From NCBI RefSeq assembly GCF_051414135.1, contig NZ_JBLKOA010000001.1:496001-560000 (forward strand): a stretch of 64,000 nt of DNA. The letters are read 5' to 3'. Below the pieces are notes generated by a model. It was not told where the DNA came from. It ran no database searches and saw only the letters and a list, made by a program, of their open reading frames with translations. This document shows positions 8,900 to 17,336 of this stretch, piece by piece; positions within the stretch are counted from its first letter, which is position 1; each line of letters begins with the position of its first letter. A program made the translations under genes and the position numbers. Origin of the DNA: Halovenus halobia (GTDB lineage: Archaea; Halobacteriota; Halobacteria; Halobacteriales; Haloarculaceae).

Positions 8900-9627
8900 T
8901 CCCAGTCAATCCAGTCGAGTTCCCAGCCTTTGCGGCGCTGCGCGTCGCGTTCGGCGAACTCTCGGTCTTCACGATGCGTTCGATTTCGCTCGAGCGTGTT
9001 CGCCTGCTCGCCTTCGACGAGCATCGGGTTGAACGCACACCCCCCGAGTTGTTCGACCTCGCCATCGCTCTCGACGACAGAAATTGACTGTGTTGCCGTC
9101 CCGAGCGGCATGACCAACTGTCCATCGTCAGCGAGTTGCTCCTCGAGCGCAGCAGGCGGGCGAACGGCCGCGGCTTCGAGCAGGATTCGGTCGTACGGGG
9201 CGTACTCCGGAAGTCCATCGGCGCCGTCTCGGCAATCGACAAGCACCTCGCCGTAGCCGGCGTCAGCGAGGTTCTTCCGGGCTTCGTAGACGAGTTGGCG
9301 GTTGATGTCGATTGCATGAACGTTTCGTCCGCCGACAATCTCTGCGAGCACCGCTGTCGTGTAGCCGACGCCAGCGCCCACGACGAGCACAGAGTCGTCT
9401 TCGTCCGGGTTGAGGGCTTCGAGCAGGCGAGCGGCCGTGCTCGGTGCCAGCACGCGCGTGCCGAGTCGCTCCTGCGTTCGGTCTGCGTAGGCCGTCTGCT
9501 CGTCACCGACAAAGGAATCGCGGGGGACAGTTCGCATTGCGCCAGCCACGTGGTCGCTGTGGACACAGCCCTTGCTGGGGTGGACCAGACTATCGACCAT
9601 ATCATCGCGCAGTACCGCTGGGTCCAT
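8896..9627 (-). CDS. Divergent protein-L-isoaspartate O-methyltransferase-like protein
   Basis: PCMT-family Rossmann methyltransferase of 243 residues. The SAM-binding motif is present (VLVVGAGVGYTTAVLAEI, near residues 87-104) with the motif II acid in NVHAIDINR. The segment that in true PCMT reads PIGxGQTIS, and provides the isoaspartyl-binding loop, is here TQERLGTRVLAPST, so the canonical repair activity is doubtful. It lies 41 bases downstream of a canonical pcm on the same strand, suggesting an old duplication followed by a change of function. Confidence 0.8.
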   Translation of the reverse strand: MDPAVLRDDMVDSLVHPSKGCVHSDHVAGAMRTVPRDSFVGDEQTAYADRTQERLGTRVLAPSTAARLLEALNPDEDDSVLVVGAGVGYTTAVLAEIVGGRNVHAIDINRQLVYEARKNLADAGYGEVLVDCRDGADGLPEYAPYDRILLEAAAVRPPAALEEQLADDGQLVMPLGTATQSISVVESDGEVEQLGGCAFNPMLVEGEQANTLERNRTHREDREFAERDAQRRKGWELDWIDWD

Positions 9628-9668
9628 GTATTCTCGTTGTCCCGAGTCGTAATGAATGGTCCGCTCGG

Positions 9669-10292
9669 TTACTGCAGCGGGACGAACCGGACGGCACCGT
9701 GTTCCGTTCGTTTCTCGAGTCCGTCCTCGTCGACGACGCCGCGAACGAGGTGCTGTCGGTCGTCACCAATCGGACCGAGGACGACTCCCCCCGGCCTGAC
9801 CTGTTCGAGCAGTGCCGGTGGAAACTCAGTTCCAGCGCAGGTCAGATATGCTGCGTCGTAGGGTGCGTGGTCTGGCCACCCGTCTCGTCCGTCGCCGGCT
9901 CTGATCTGGATATCCCCGTAGCCAAGTTCGGCGAATGTACTCCGGGCCTTCTCGGCCAGTTCCGAGTGATATTCGACGCTGAAGACGTGCTCCGGACCGA
10001 CTATCTCCGCGGCAACTGCTGCGTGATAGCCACAGCCAGTCCCGATTTCCAGCAGTCGGTCGCCTGGTTCGGCGTCAAGCAACTCAATCATAATCGCCAC
10101 CATATGCGGCGCGCTGATCGTCTGACCGTTTCCAATCGGAAGCGGCCGGTCAGCGTAGGCGTCCGTTCGACGGGACTGTGGGACGAATTCGTGGCGCGGC
10201 ACGGCTCGCATCGCGGCGGCAGTCTGCTCGCTCAGCGACTCTCGCTCACAGAGCCTGTCGACCAGTTGGTCGCGAGCCTGCTCGGTGTCCAT
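9669..10292 (-). CDS. pcm: Protein-L-isoaspartate O-methyltransferase
   Basis: Repairs isoaspartyl residues in aged proteins using SAM. The ATG at 10290-10292 gives 207 residues; the frame extends upstream but that part is arginine-rich antisense coding. The substrate loop PIGNGQTISAPHMVA is intact, followed by SAM motif I LLEIGTGCGYHAAV and VFSVEYHSEL. It starts one base after the stop of the zinc-finger gene and precedes the divergent PCMT paralogue, so the three minus-strand genes probably form an operon. Confidence 0.92.
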   Translation of the reverse strand: MDTEQARDQLVDRLCERESLSEQTAAAMRAVPRHEFVPQSRRTDAYADRPLPIGNGQTISAPHMVAIMIELLDAEPGDRLLEIGTGCGYHAAVAAEIVGPEHVFSVEYHSELAEKARSTFAELGYGDIQIRAGDGRDGWPDHAPYDAAYLTCAGTEFPPALLEQVRPGGVVLGPIGDDRQHLVRGVVDEDGLEKRTEHGAVRFVPLQ

Positions 10293-10293
10293 C

Positions 10294-10941
10294 CTACCAC
10301 GCCGACCACGCGGTGGTCGACTCGTCACGCACGTACAGCCGCTTGATATCTTTCGCAATGGCCATGTCACCCTCGAAATCCAGCTTCTCGTGCTCGTAGC
10401 CCGTCGCGTCGTCACGGAGCAGAATGCCCTCAACTGTAAACTCCTCCTCGCTCAGTTCCTCCGTCTCGTCGACGGTGAACTCGTAGTCGCCGGGCAACTG
10501 GAGCGTAAAGCTCCGCGTTTTGTCGTGCTCGCCGGATTTCGGGTGGGCAGTGACGTTGACGGAGACGTTGCCGACTGCTCGCGTCCAGATGGTCTTCACG
10601 TCCTCGACAACGGCTTCGTCGGTGCGACCCTCTGCGAGTTCGAGGCTGGTAATTCGGACTGTGAGAATCGCTTCGTCAGTCTCCAGCAGGAACTCCTCGC
10701 CGACAGCGATGGTTTCGTCGATGGGCGCTTCTGTCGAGGCGCTAAAGGACTCGCCGTCCTGAGAGACAACGACATCTTTCGTCATCGTCTGTTCTTCAGG
10801 AAGCTGTTTTTTGTGGACGTGGTCGCACTCGGTGCACCGGAGTGTCGCCTGGCCGCCGGGTGAAAGTACCTCGTGGACTGTCTCGGTGTGTTGAGAACAC
10901 GCCGGACAGACAACAGCAACGCGCTCCGTTTGGTCAGTCAT
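10294..10941 (-). CDS. Zinc-finger protein, HVO_0476-like haloarchaeal family
   Basis: 215 residues starting at the ATG at 10939-10941; an in-frame TTG upstream is less likely. The N-terminus holds a zinc ribbon of two Cys pairs (CPACSQH and, about 25 residues later, CTECDH). The rest is an acidic beta-rich domain without catalytic motifs that I recognise. It is the first gene of the pcm operon. The zinc ribbon suggests nucleic acid or protein binding; the precise role is unknown. The family name is from memory. Confidence 0.7.
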   Translation of the reverse strand: MTDQTERVAVVCPACSQHTETVHEVLSPGGQATLRCTECDHVHKKQLPEEQTMTKDVVVSQDGESFSASTEAPIDETIAVGEEFLLETDEAILTVRITSLELAEGRTDEAVVEDVKTIWTRAVGNVSVNVTAHPKSGEHDKTRSFTLQLPGDYEFTVDETEELSEEEFTVEGILLRDDATGYEHEKLDFEGDMAIAKDIKRLYVRDESTTAWSAW

Positions 10942-11034
10942 ACGATCCGTTTGGATACAGCGGTACAAAAGGCGTCGGTGTCACAGACGAACGCTGCCGA
11001 AGCCTTTTGAGTAGTCCGAGCCTAGGATAATTGT

Positions 11035-11439
11035 ATGAGAGATGACGACCGGGACGACCCCTTCGACGAGTTCTTCGAGGAGATCGAGCGGATGATGAAC
11101 GAGATGATGGGGCCGAACGCCAATTTCCACTTCGAGCACAACTCCGGCCAGCGGCGTTCTCGCGAGGACAGCGGCCACGACGTACACATCGATATCCACG
11201 AACACGACGACGAAATCCGCGTCGTCGCGGATATTCCGGGTGTCGAAAAGGCGGCAATCGACCTCCAGTGCGATGGCGACACCCTCCAGCTTGAGGCCGG
11301 CAGCGGCGAGCGACGATACAGCGAACGTGTCTCACTCCCTGGCCGCGTCGACGAACACTCCGCCAGCGCCACCTACAACAACGGCGTCCTCGAAGTTGCC
11401 TTCGAGCGACTCGACGACTCGACGAGCATCGACGTCTGA
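11035..11439 (+). CDS. Hsp20/alpha-crystallin family small heat shock protein
   Basis: 134 residues. The N-terminus is Met- and acid-rich (EEIERMMNEMM), as in archaeal Hsp20 proteins. An alpha-crystallin domain spans about residues 47-125, with DVHIDIHEHDDEIRVVADIPG and the conserved strand NNGVLEVAF; the usual C-terminal IXI anchor is not obvious. It acts as an ATP-independent holdase or in gas-vesicle-type chaperoning. It is divergent from the zinc-finger/pcm operon, 93 bases away. Confidence 0.87.
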   Translation: MRDDDRDDPFDEFFEEIERMMNEMMGPNANFHFEHNSGQRRSREDSGHDVHIDIHEHDDEIRVVADIPGVEKAAIDLQCDGDTLQLEAGSGERRYSERVSLPGRVDEHSASATYNNGVLEVAFERLDDSTSIDV

Positions 11440-11541
11440 ACTCGCCCTCAGTTCCTACCGCCGCTCGGTCTCGGTGGTCTGTACTGTCAACGACTGGCGA
11501 TGAGTGGTCTTTTTGTCACGCGGTGTCAACTGTTGGGTAGT

Positions 11542-12225
11542 ATGTCAATGAAAGGCTCCGGCGATGGCGGCGAGTGGCGTGAGATCGACCGATCGGAGGA
11601 CGGCGTCGGCTGGATTGCCCACCCTGACGAGACGATGCAGCGGGCCTGTCACGCAATTGTCGGTGACGACGGCGGAGTCTGGCTGGTCGACCCCATCGAT
11701 GTCGACGGTTTGGACGACCTGCTTGCGGAGTTCGGCGACGTTGCTGGTGTGGTGATTCTTCTGGACAGACACAAACGTGACTGTGCGAAACTGGCGAACC
11801 GACACGACGTGTCGGTCTGGATTCCGTCGTTCATGAGCGGCGTCGCGGACGATATCGACGCACCGGTCGAACGCTTCGGCAACACGCTCGGCGACTCTGG
11901 CTTCTCGCTGCACAAACTCGTCGACAACTCGTTCTGGCAAGAAGGGGCCCTGTACAACGAGGAGACTGGTGTGCTGGTCGTTCCCGAGTCCGTCGGAAGC
12001 ACGGGCTATTTCCGAACCGACGAGCGGCAACTCGGCGTCCACCCGATGTTGCGGCTGTTCCCACCGAATCGGTTGGAGGATTTCGACCCGACACGGATCC
12101 GCGTCGGTCACGGTGCCGGCGTGAGCGAGGGCGCACCGACGATACTCGACGACGCGCTCACCGGCGCACGCGCCCGGACGCCACGGCTCTATTTCAACAC
12201 GTTCAAAGACTTCGTTCTTGGCTGA
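11542..12225 (+). CDS. Degenerate metallo-beta-lactamase-fold protein
   Basis: 227 residues from the ATG at 11542; an alternative ATG follows two codons later. The strand order matches an MBL fold: GGVWLVDPIDVDGLDDLL, then GVVILLDRHKRDC where HxHxDH would stand, then VLVVPESVGS, and near the end RIRVGHGAG where active members have a metal His. Only part of the metal site remains, so catalysis is uncertain. It ends 40 bases before the class III aminotransferase gene on the same strand. Confidence 0.55.
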   Translation: MSMKGSGDGGEWREIDRSEDGVGWIAHPDETMQRACHAIVGDDGGVWLVDPIDVDGLDDLLAEFGDVAGVVILLDRHKRDCAKLANRHDVSVWIPSFMSGVADDIDAPVERFGNTLGDSGFSLHKLVDNSFWQEGALYNEETGVLVVPESVGSTGYFRTDERQLGVHPMLRLFPPNRLEDFDPTRIRVGHGAGVSEGAPTILDDALTGARARTPRLYFNTFKDFVLG

Positions 12226-12233
12226 AGGGACCA

Positions 12234-12242
12234 ACTTACTTA
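12234..12242 (+). promoter_or_regulatory. TATA-like box of the class III aminotransferase gene
   Basis: ACTTACTTA is centred 28 bases before the ATG at 12266, consistent with a leaderless transcript. It also argues against an in-frame TTG start at 12218, which lies upstream of this box. Confidence 0.5.
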
Positions 12243-12265
12243 CAGACACCCCTGCAAGTCGGGGT

Positions 12266-13600
12266 ATGCAGCGAGAGTCCGCCGAACCGGAGGTCTCTGA
12301 ACTACCCGGTGACCGTGGCCGACGGGTCGTCGATTTTCATCACGAACACGCGGCACCGAGTACGTACGTCTACGAGTTTGTCTGGGACCACGAAGCGCCC
12401 GCAGTTGGGCCATTTTGTACGGACGTTGACGGAAATGTCCTCATGGACTTCACCAGCCACGTCGGCGCGAATCCACTGGGCTACAACAACCCGAAAGTGC
12501 TTGACCGGTTCGACGAGTTCGACCTCGTCGACCCGCTGAAAATCGCCGGCCAAGACTTCTACCTGCCCGCGTCGAGTGTCCTCGATGACGCAGGAATCCC
12601 CGGTCCGGCCGACCTGATGGCGAAGCTGACCGACATCAGCGACCACTATGGCATGGAGACGGTCTTTCTCTCGAACTCCGGGGCGGAAGCAGTCGAGAAT
12701 GCGCTGAAAGTGAGCTACGACCACACCGACGGCAAGTACGCGATTACCTGCGAGGGGGCCTTCCATGGCCGAACGCTGGGGACGCTCTCGCTCAATCGCT
12801 CGAAAGAAGTCTACCGCCGAAAGTTCCCCGAAATCGCGAGCGTTCAGGATATCCCCTACTGTACGGACCGGGCCTGCAACCCGGAGAGCTGTGACTGCGG
12901 CTTCTTCTTCGACGAGACGTCGAGTTTGCGGCAGATGGTCGGAAAGGGCGGCTACGTCAATCCGGATGAGGTGGCCGCGCTCGTTATGGAACCGATTCAG
13001 GGCGAAGGTGGCTATCGGTTCCCCTCGGCGTCGTTCGCTGAAGAGATTGCGGCAGTCACCGACGAGTACGATATTCCGCTGGTAGTCGACGAGGTACAGG
13101 CCGGACTGGGCCGCACCGGCGAGTGGTGGGGGTCGGACCACTACGCCCTCGAACCAGATGTCATCGCCAGCGCGAAGGCAGCTCGCGTCGGCGCGACGAT
13201 TGGCCGAACTGAGATGTTCCCGGAAGAGACGAGTCGCCTCTCCTCGACGTGGGGTGCCGGCGACATCGTCTCCTCGGCACAGGCCGTGTTCACCATCGAC
13301 GCCATCGAGGACAACGACTTGCTCGCAAACGCGACCGCCCGTGGCCGTCAGATGAAAGAGCGACTCCGCGACGAGAATCTTTCAGGGGTTGTCGACGTTC
13401 GGGGGAAAGGGCTGATGCTCGCCGTCGAGTTCGAGAGCAAAGAGCTCCGGGACGCCGTCCAGCAAGAAGCCTTCTCTCGGGGCTTTCTCATCCTGGGCTG
13501 TGGCGAGCGAACGATGCGGCTGTTGCCGCCGCTCGACGTGACCGAGCGAGAAATCGACCTCGGTGCGGACCTGTTCGCCGAGAGCGTCCGGGCGGTTTAG
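12266..13600 (+). CDS. Class III PLP-dependent aminotransferase
   Basis: 444 residues. Fold-type I aminotransferase of the ornithine/4-aminobutyrate group. Visible motifs are SNSGAEAVENALK (phosphate loop), EGAFHGRTLG, the PLP-holding VVDEVQAGLGRTG and the Schiff-base lysine in DVIASAKAARVGA. An insertion with clustered cysteines (CTDRACNPESCDCG, near residues 200-213) is unusual for bacterial relatives. No biosynthetic neighbours point to a substrate. It is unlikely to be BioA, since the biotin operon of this genome uses BioU. Its stop overlaps the convergent small gene by four bases. Confidence 0.85.
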   Translation: MQRESAEPEVSELPGDRGRRVVDFHHEHAAPSTYVYEFVWDHEAPAVGPFCTDVDGNVLMDFTSHVGANPLGYNNPKVLDRFDEFDLVDPLKIAGQDFYLPASSVLDDAGIPGPADLMAKLTDISDHYGMETVFLSNSGAEAVENALKVSYDHTDGKYAITCEGAFHGRTLGTLSLNRSKEVYRRKFPEIASVQDIPYCTDRACNPESCDCGFFFDETSSLRQMVGKGGYVNPDEVAALVMEPIQGEGGYRFPSASFAEEIAAVTDEYDIPLVVDEVQAGLGRTGEWWGSDHYALEPDVIASAKAARVGATIGRTEMFPEETSRLSSTWGAGDIVSSAQAVFTIDAIEDNDLLANATARGRQMKERLRDENLSGVVDVRGKGLMLAVEFESKELRDAVQQEAFSRGFLILGCGERTMRLLPPLDVTEREIDLGADLFAESVRAV

Positions 13601-13923
13601 AACTGATAGCGTCGGTCGTCGTTTTGCTGTTGCTGTGGGAACTGGCCGCCGGTCATCTGCTCGAAGGTCATCCCTGAGAGATACTCGTCGTATGTTACGT
13701 CATACTGGCTGCGGAGGTGGAAATCGAGATTCCCTGTCTCGACTGCACTCTGAAAGAGCATGTGCACCGCTCGTCGGAGCAGTTCGTCCGTTTCGTCGGG
13801 TTCGAGCGCCACGGAGAGCATCGCCAGCTCGTTGCGTGTCTCTCTGTCGAGTTCTGCGTCGACAGTATCGCCGAGGTCCGTGTACTCATCTTCGATATCT
13901 TCGGTCAGGTCGTCGAGACTCAT
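13597..13923 (-). CDS. Small acidic protein of unknown function
   Basis: 108 residues starting at the ATG at 13921-13923; the frame continues upstream but that part is arginine-rich and overlaps the divergent gene's promoter. The predicted structure is mostly helical and strongly acidic, ending in a Gln-rich tail (FPQQQQNDD). I recognise no domain. It is divergent from the MBL gene at 14009 and convergent with the aminotransferase. Confidence 0.6.
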   Translation of the reverse strand: MSLDDLTEDIEDEYTDLGDTVDAELDRETRNELAMLSVALEPDETDELLRRAVHMLFQSAVETGNLDFHLRSQYDVTYDEYLSGMTFEQMTGGQFPQQQQNDDRRYQF

Positions 13924-14008
13924 ACCGCTCGATTCGGCTGTCGGAGACAAACGACTTTCGTCCGGGCCAGTCCGAAGATGTAGGTGGCGCTCGGCCCAAG
14001 CGCCACGC

Positions 14009-14755
14009 ATGACTGTCCAGCACGACAATATTGCGATTGAGTGGCTTGGATACGCGACCGTCCGAATCGACGGCTCCGCTCAAACAATCTATCTCGACCC
14101 CGGCCGCTACGGCGTCCTGTCCGGCGAGTGGGAACCAGACTCTGAACGTGGCCGCGCCCACCCCGCCGCGAGAGATTACCGGGCTCAGGACGGCGACGTG
14201 GTTTGTCTGAGCCACGTCCATCACTACGACCCGGACGGTATCGACCGCGTGCTCGACAGCGACGGGACTGTGCTGGCCTGTGATGGTATCAATCCTCGCC
14301 AGAGCAGTCGCGACCTGCCGCGACTCGTCGACATCGACCACGCGGTACAGGAGACTGGCACAGAAGACGAGCAGATACTCGCCGACACGCCAATCTGGAC
14401 CGTCCCCTCATACAACGAACCAGATGGACCGCACACGCGCGGGGATGGCTCACCATTCCACCCCGAGGGCCGAGGGTGTGGCTTCCTGCTCGGTATCGAC
14501 GGCACGCGCGTATTCTGGCCTGGCGATACGGATGTCCTCGACGGCCACGCGCAGCTAGATGTCGATATCTTCCTGCCACCAATCGGCGGCGCGTTCACGA
14601 TGGACCGCCACGAGGCGGCGGAGTTGGCCGAGGCACTCGACCCGGAACTGGTCGTGCCGATTCATTACAACACCTTCGAGGCGCTGGAAACAGACTCGGA
14701 AGCGTTTGCCGCGGACCTCGCCGAGCGAGGTGTCGACGTGGCAATCGACGAGTAG
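14009..14755 (+). CDS. Metallo-beta-lactamase-fold hydrolase, UlaG-like
   Basis: 248 residues beginning at the ATG at 14009 (MTVQHD). It opens with IEWLGYATVRI, typical of UlaG/L-ascorbate-6-phosphate lactonase-like hydrolases. The metal motif is CLSHVHHYDPDGI with His69, His71 and Asp74; later come VFWPGDTDVL and VPIHYNTFE. Substrate unknown; members act on lactones or phosphodiesters. Its stop abuts the convergent PhoU/AbrB-like gene directly. Confidence 0.85.
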   Translation: MTVQHDNIAIEWLGYATVRIDGSAQTIYLDPGRYGVLSGEWEPDSERGRAHPAARDYRAQDGDVVCLSHVHHYDPDGIDRVLDSDGTVLACDGINPRQSSRDLPRLVDIDHAVQETGTEDEQILADTPIWTVPSYNEPDGPHTRGDGSPFHPEGRGCGFLLGIDGTRVFWPGDTDVLDGHAQLDVDIFLPPIGGAFTMDRHEAAELAEALDPELVVPIHYNTFEALETDSEAFAADLAERGVDVAIDE

Positions 14756-15742
14756 TTAAGACTGGTCGGCGCCCCCGCTCACCGCCGTCAACTCTCCGTT
14801 GCGGATTGCCTGTTGGAGGGCAATCTCTGCGATATTACCGCCGTGCTCGGCAGTGCGGCGTATCCGATTTTGCACCGCATCAGGCCCCGCGACGGTATCG
14901 AGTTCGGCCCGAACCGTCTCGCGGGTTGCAAGTGCCTGTTCAGCCTGTCCGACACCGGCGTCGTCGATGATAGCAGCGACTGCGTCAGAGACAATCTCTC
15001 GGGTCGTCTCCGCGATGGACTGTAGCTCTGGCACTACGTCTGGGTCGTCGACGCGCTGTGCTGCGCTTGCGATTCCGTTTGCGTGGTCACCGACGCGCTC
15101 GAGTTCACGGGTTGTCATCCATAGCTCGAACAACTCCGAGCGACTCACGCCGAGGGCGTCTACCTCTTCGAGCCGTTGGACGCCCCGAGAGAACGACCGA
15201 GTGATCATCGCCTCCAGGCGGTCAGCCTGGTCATCTCGCTGGGCAAACTGGTCCGGAGCTGAGGACTCAGCGAGCGCGTCGGTCGCATTTCTGTGCATCG
15301 AGAGCACCACAAATCGCAGTTGCCGGACCGACTGGCGGACTGACACCTCGTCGGTAGCTAACAGCGTCTTCACTGTGATCTCTGTCGGGGTATCTTCGAC
15401 AACGGAGACACCAGTAAGATTCTGTGCAACCCGACTGAGGACCTGTCGTTGCTCGCTGGTGAACGACTCCGGATTTTTGAGAATTATCGTCTTGCTTCCC
15501 GCCGCGTAGGCCGCTCGGAGCACGCGCTCGATGGCGTCGGTCACCTGTGGTGCGAGTGTGACGGAAATCCGCGAGGGGGCCGTCTGTTCAGATTCTGGCG
15601 CCTGGACCGCTAATATCCCGTCGATGTGTTCGTGTAACTGAACGGCGTCACCTGTGGTGATACCCTGTGCGTCGGCCCAATCTTTCGGAATCGAGACGGT
15701 GTACGTGCCGCCCCCGACGGACTGGATTTTTCGTGTTTCCAT
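14756..15742 (-). CDS. PhoU-domain protein with N-terminal SpoVT/AbrB-type domain
   Basis: 328 residues. The N-terminal 45 residues form an AbrB-like swapped-hairpin DNA-binding domain (METRKIQSVGGGTYTVSIPK). PhoU-type helical repeats follow, with the metal-associated ELERVGDHAN signature near residue 215 and TAEHGGNIAE near 300. Such archaeal fusions are thought to regulate phosphate transport genes. It is the last gene of the pst cluster, three bases after phoU, and is one of three such fusion genes in this window. Confidence 0.88.
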   Translation of the reverse strand: METRKIQSVGGGTYTVSIPKDWADAQGITTGDAVQLHEHIDGILAVQAPESEQTAPSRISVTLAPQVTDAIERVLRAAYAAGSKTIILKNPESFTSEQRQVLSRVAQNLTGVSVVEDTPTEITVKTLLATDEVSVRQSVRQLRFVVLSMHRNATDALAESSAPDQFAQRDDQADRLEAMITRSFSRGVQRLEEVDALGVSRSELFELWMTTRELERVGDHANGIASAAQRVDDPDVVPELQSIAETTREIVSDAVAAIIDDAGVGQAEQALATRETVRAELDTVAGPDAVQNRIRRTAEHGGNIAEIALQQAIRNGELTAVSGGADQS

Positions 15743-15745
15743 AGG

Positions 15746-16420
15746 TTAGTAGATATATTTCGGGTCGTTTTCGACCATGTAGTAGGTCCGAGCGGCGATA
15801 TTCACGGCGTGGTCACCGACGCGTTCGATGTCTCGAATCGTCAGCAACACGCGTGTCACATCGTCGAGGAGCTGTTCCAGCAGCCACCCCCCGTCGCCTG
15901 CTTCACGTTCGATTAGTTCTCGGGTCACAGTCTCACTCGTGGTCCGGCACCGCTCGTCGATCTGGTCGTCTTCAGCAACGATTTCGCTCGCGGCCGCGCT
16001 ATCGCCGTGCTCGTAGGCAGCGAGACTGCGCTCGACCAGGTCAAGTGCCGCCCGACCAATCTCTGTGACCGTCTGTTCGGGCACGATATCCCGCCGAGCA
16101 GCCAGGGTATACTCCGCGAGATTCATCGCCAGGTCCGCAATCCGTTCGAGGTCGGTGATAATCTTGAACGAGGCGATGACGAACCGCAGGTCCCCGGCAA
16201 GCGGCTCTCCTTTGCCCAACAGTCGTGCACACTCGTTTTCAAGCGTGAGATAGGTCTCGTTGATCTTTTCGTCCCCATCGATGACGGCCCTGGCGATTGT
16301 TTCGTCACTGGCTGAAAGCCCAGTCAGGGCCTGGTCGAGCTGGTCGACAGCCTCTCCCCCCATCGACACCACCTCCGACCGCAGCGTTCCGAGCTCGAGC
16401 GTAGTCCCATTCCCCGTCAT
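15746..16420 (-). CDS. phoU: Phosphate transport regulator PhoU
   Basis: 224 residues from the ATG at 16418-16420; a TTG nine bases upstream overlaps the pstB stop and is less likely. Two PhoU three-helix repeats are visible with their metal-binding motifs, DLERIADLAMN in the first and DIERVGDHAVN in the second. In bacteria PhoU bridges the Pst transporter and the Pho sensor kinase; here no kinase is adjacent, so it may act on the transporter itself. It follows pstB by one base. Confidence 0.93.
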   Translation of the reverse strand: MTGNGTTLELGTLRSEVVSMGGEAVDQLDQALTGLSASDETIARAVIDGDEKINETYLTLENECARLLGKGEPLAGDLRFVIASFKIITDLERIADLAMNLAEYTLAARRDIVPEQTVTEIGRAALDLVERSLAAYEHGDSAAASEIVAEDDQIDERCRTTSETVTRELIEREAGDGGWLLEQLLDDVTRVLLTIRDIERVGDHAVNIAARTYYMVENDPKYIY

Positions 16421-16421
16421 G

Positions 16422-17336
16422 TCATCCAAATTTCCCGGTGATGTAATCCTCGACGCGCTGGCTCTGTGGGTCCTCGAACACCTGCTCTGTGTCGCCGTAC
16501 TCGACGAGTTCGCCCCCGGTCAGAAAGACAGCTGTCTGGTCAGAAATCCGGGCTGCCTGCTGCATGTTGTGGGTGACGATGACGACAGTATACTCCTCGG
16601 CGAGGTCCTCGATCAGGTCCTCAATTTTCGACGTGGCAATCGGGTCGAGCGCAGACGCTGGTTCGTCCATCAGGATGACTTCGGGGTCGACAGCCAGACA
16701 GCGGGCAATACAGAGTCGCTGTTGTTGCCCGCCGGAGAGTCCGAGTGCGTTGTCATCGAGCCGGTCCGAAACCTCCTCCCACAGCGCAGCGTCACGCAGA
16801 CACTCCTCGACGAGTTCGTCCTCCTGCGCTTTTTGGTCGCGACCGAGCAGTCGTGAGACGAGGCCACGTTCGATATCTCCGTGCTTGCGCGGGCCGTATG
16901 CGACGTTCTCTCTGACCGATTTTGGGAACGGGTTGGGGTGCTGAAACACCATTCCGACCCGCTTTCGCAACTCGACGAGATTCGCGCGGTCGTCGTAGAC
17001 ATCCGCGTCGTTGAACTCGACTGTTCCCTCGACTTCTGCGCCTTTTATCCGGTCGTTCATCCGGTTGAGACAGCGGAGAAACGTCGACTTCCCACAGCCA
17101 GATGGACCGATTAACGCCGTGACACTCTGTTCGGGGATGTCGATGGAGATGTCTGTCAGGGCGTGGTCGTCGCCGTACCAGACGTTGAGGTCCTCGACAG
17201 AGAGCACCGGGTCCCCAGCAAAGGAGTACTCCCGCCACTCTGGCTGTACTCGTTCCTCACTCTCACCGGTCGTCGTCTGGTCTGGTTGTTCGTCGTCGAT
17301 TCGGTCATCCGTCGTAGTCGTAGCTGAATTGCTCAT
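16422..17336 (-). CDS. pstB: Phosphate ABC transporter ATP-binding protein PstB
   Basis: 304 residues, longer than bacterial PstB (~260) because of an acidic N-terminal tail of about 40 residues. Walker A GPSGCGKST is at residues 77-85, then the PstB-specific FQHPNPFPKS, signature LSGGQQQRL and Walker B VILMDEPASALDP. Start and stop overlap or nearly touch pstA and phoU, as in a coupled pstSCAB-phoU operon. Confidence 0.96.
   Translation of the reverse strand: MSNSATTTTDDRIDDEQPDQTTTGESEERVQPEWREYSFAGDPVLSVEDLNVWYGDDHALTDISIDIPEQSVTALIGPSGCGKSTFLRCLNRMNDRIKGAEVEGTVEFNDADVYDDRANLVELRKRVGMVFQHPNPFPKSVRENVAYGPRKHGDIERGLVSRLLGRDQKAQEDELVEECLRDAALWEEVSDRLDDNALGLSGGQQQRLCIARCLAVDPEVILMDEPASALDPIATSKIEDLIEDLAEEYTVVIVTHNMQQAARISDQTAVFLTGGELVEYGDTEQVFEDPQSQRVEDYITGKFG

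Noticed and set aside
10290..10433. 47-residue N-terminal extension of pcm
   Set aside because: Arginine/serine-rich and inside the zinc-finger gene; the ATG one base after that gene's stop is the natural start.
12266..13600. Class III aminotransferase as BioA
   Set aside because: It is far from the biotin operon, has a Cys-rich insertion not expected in BioA, and BioU already supplies this step.
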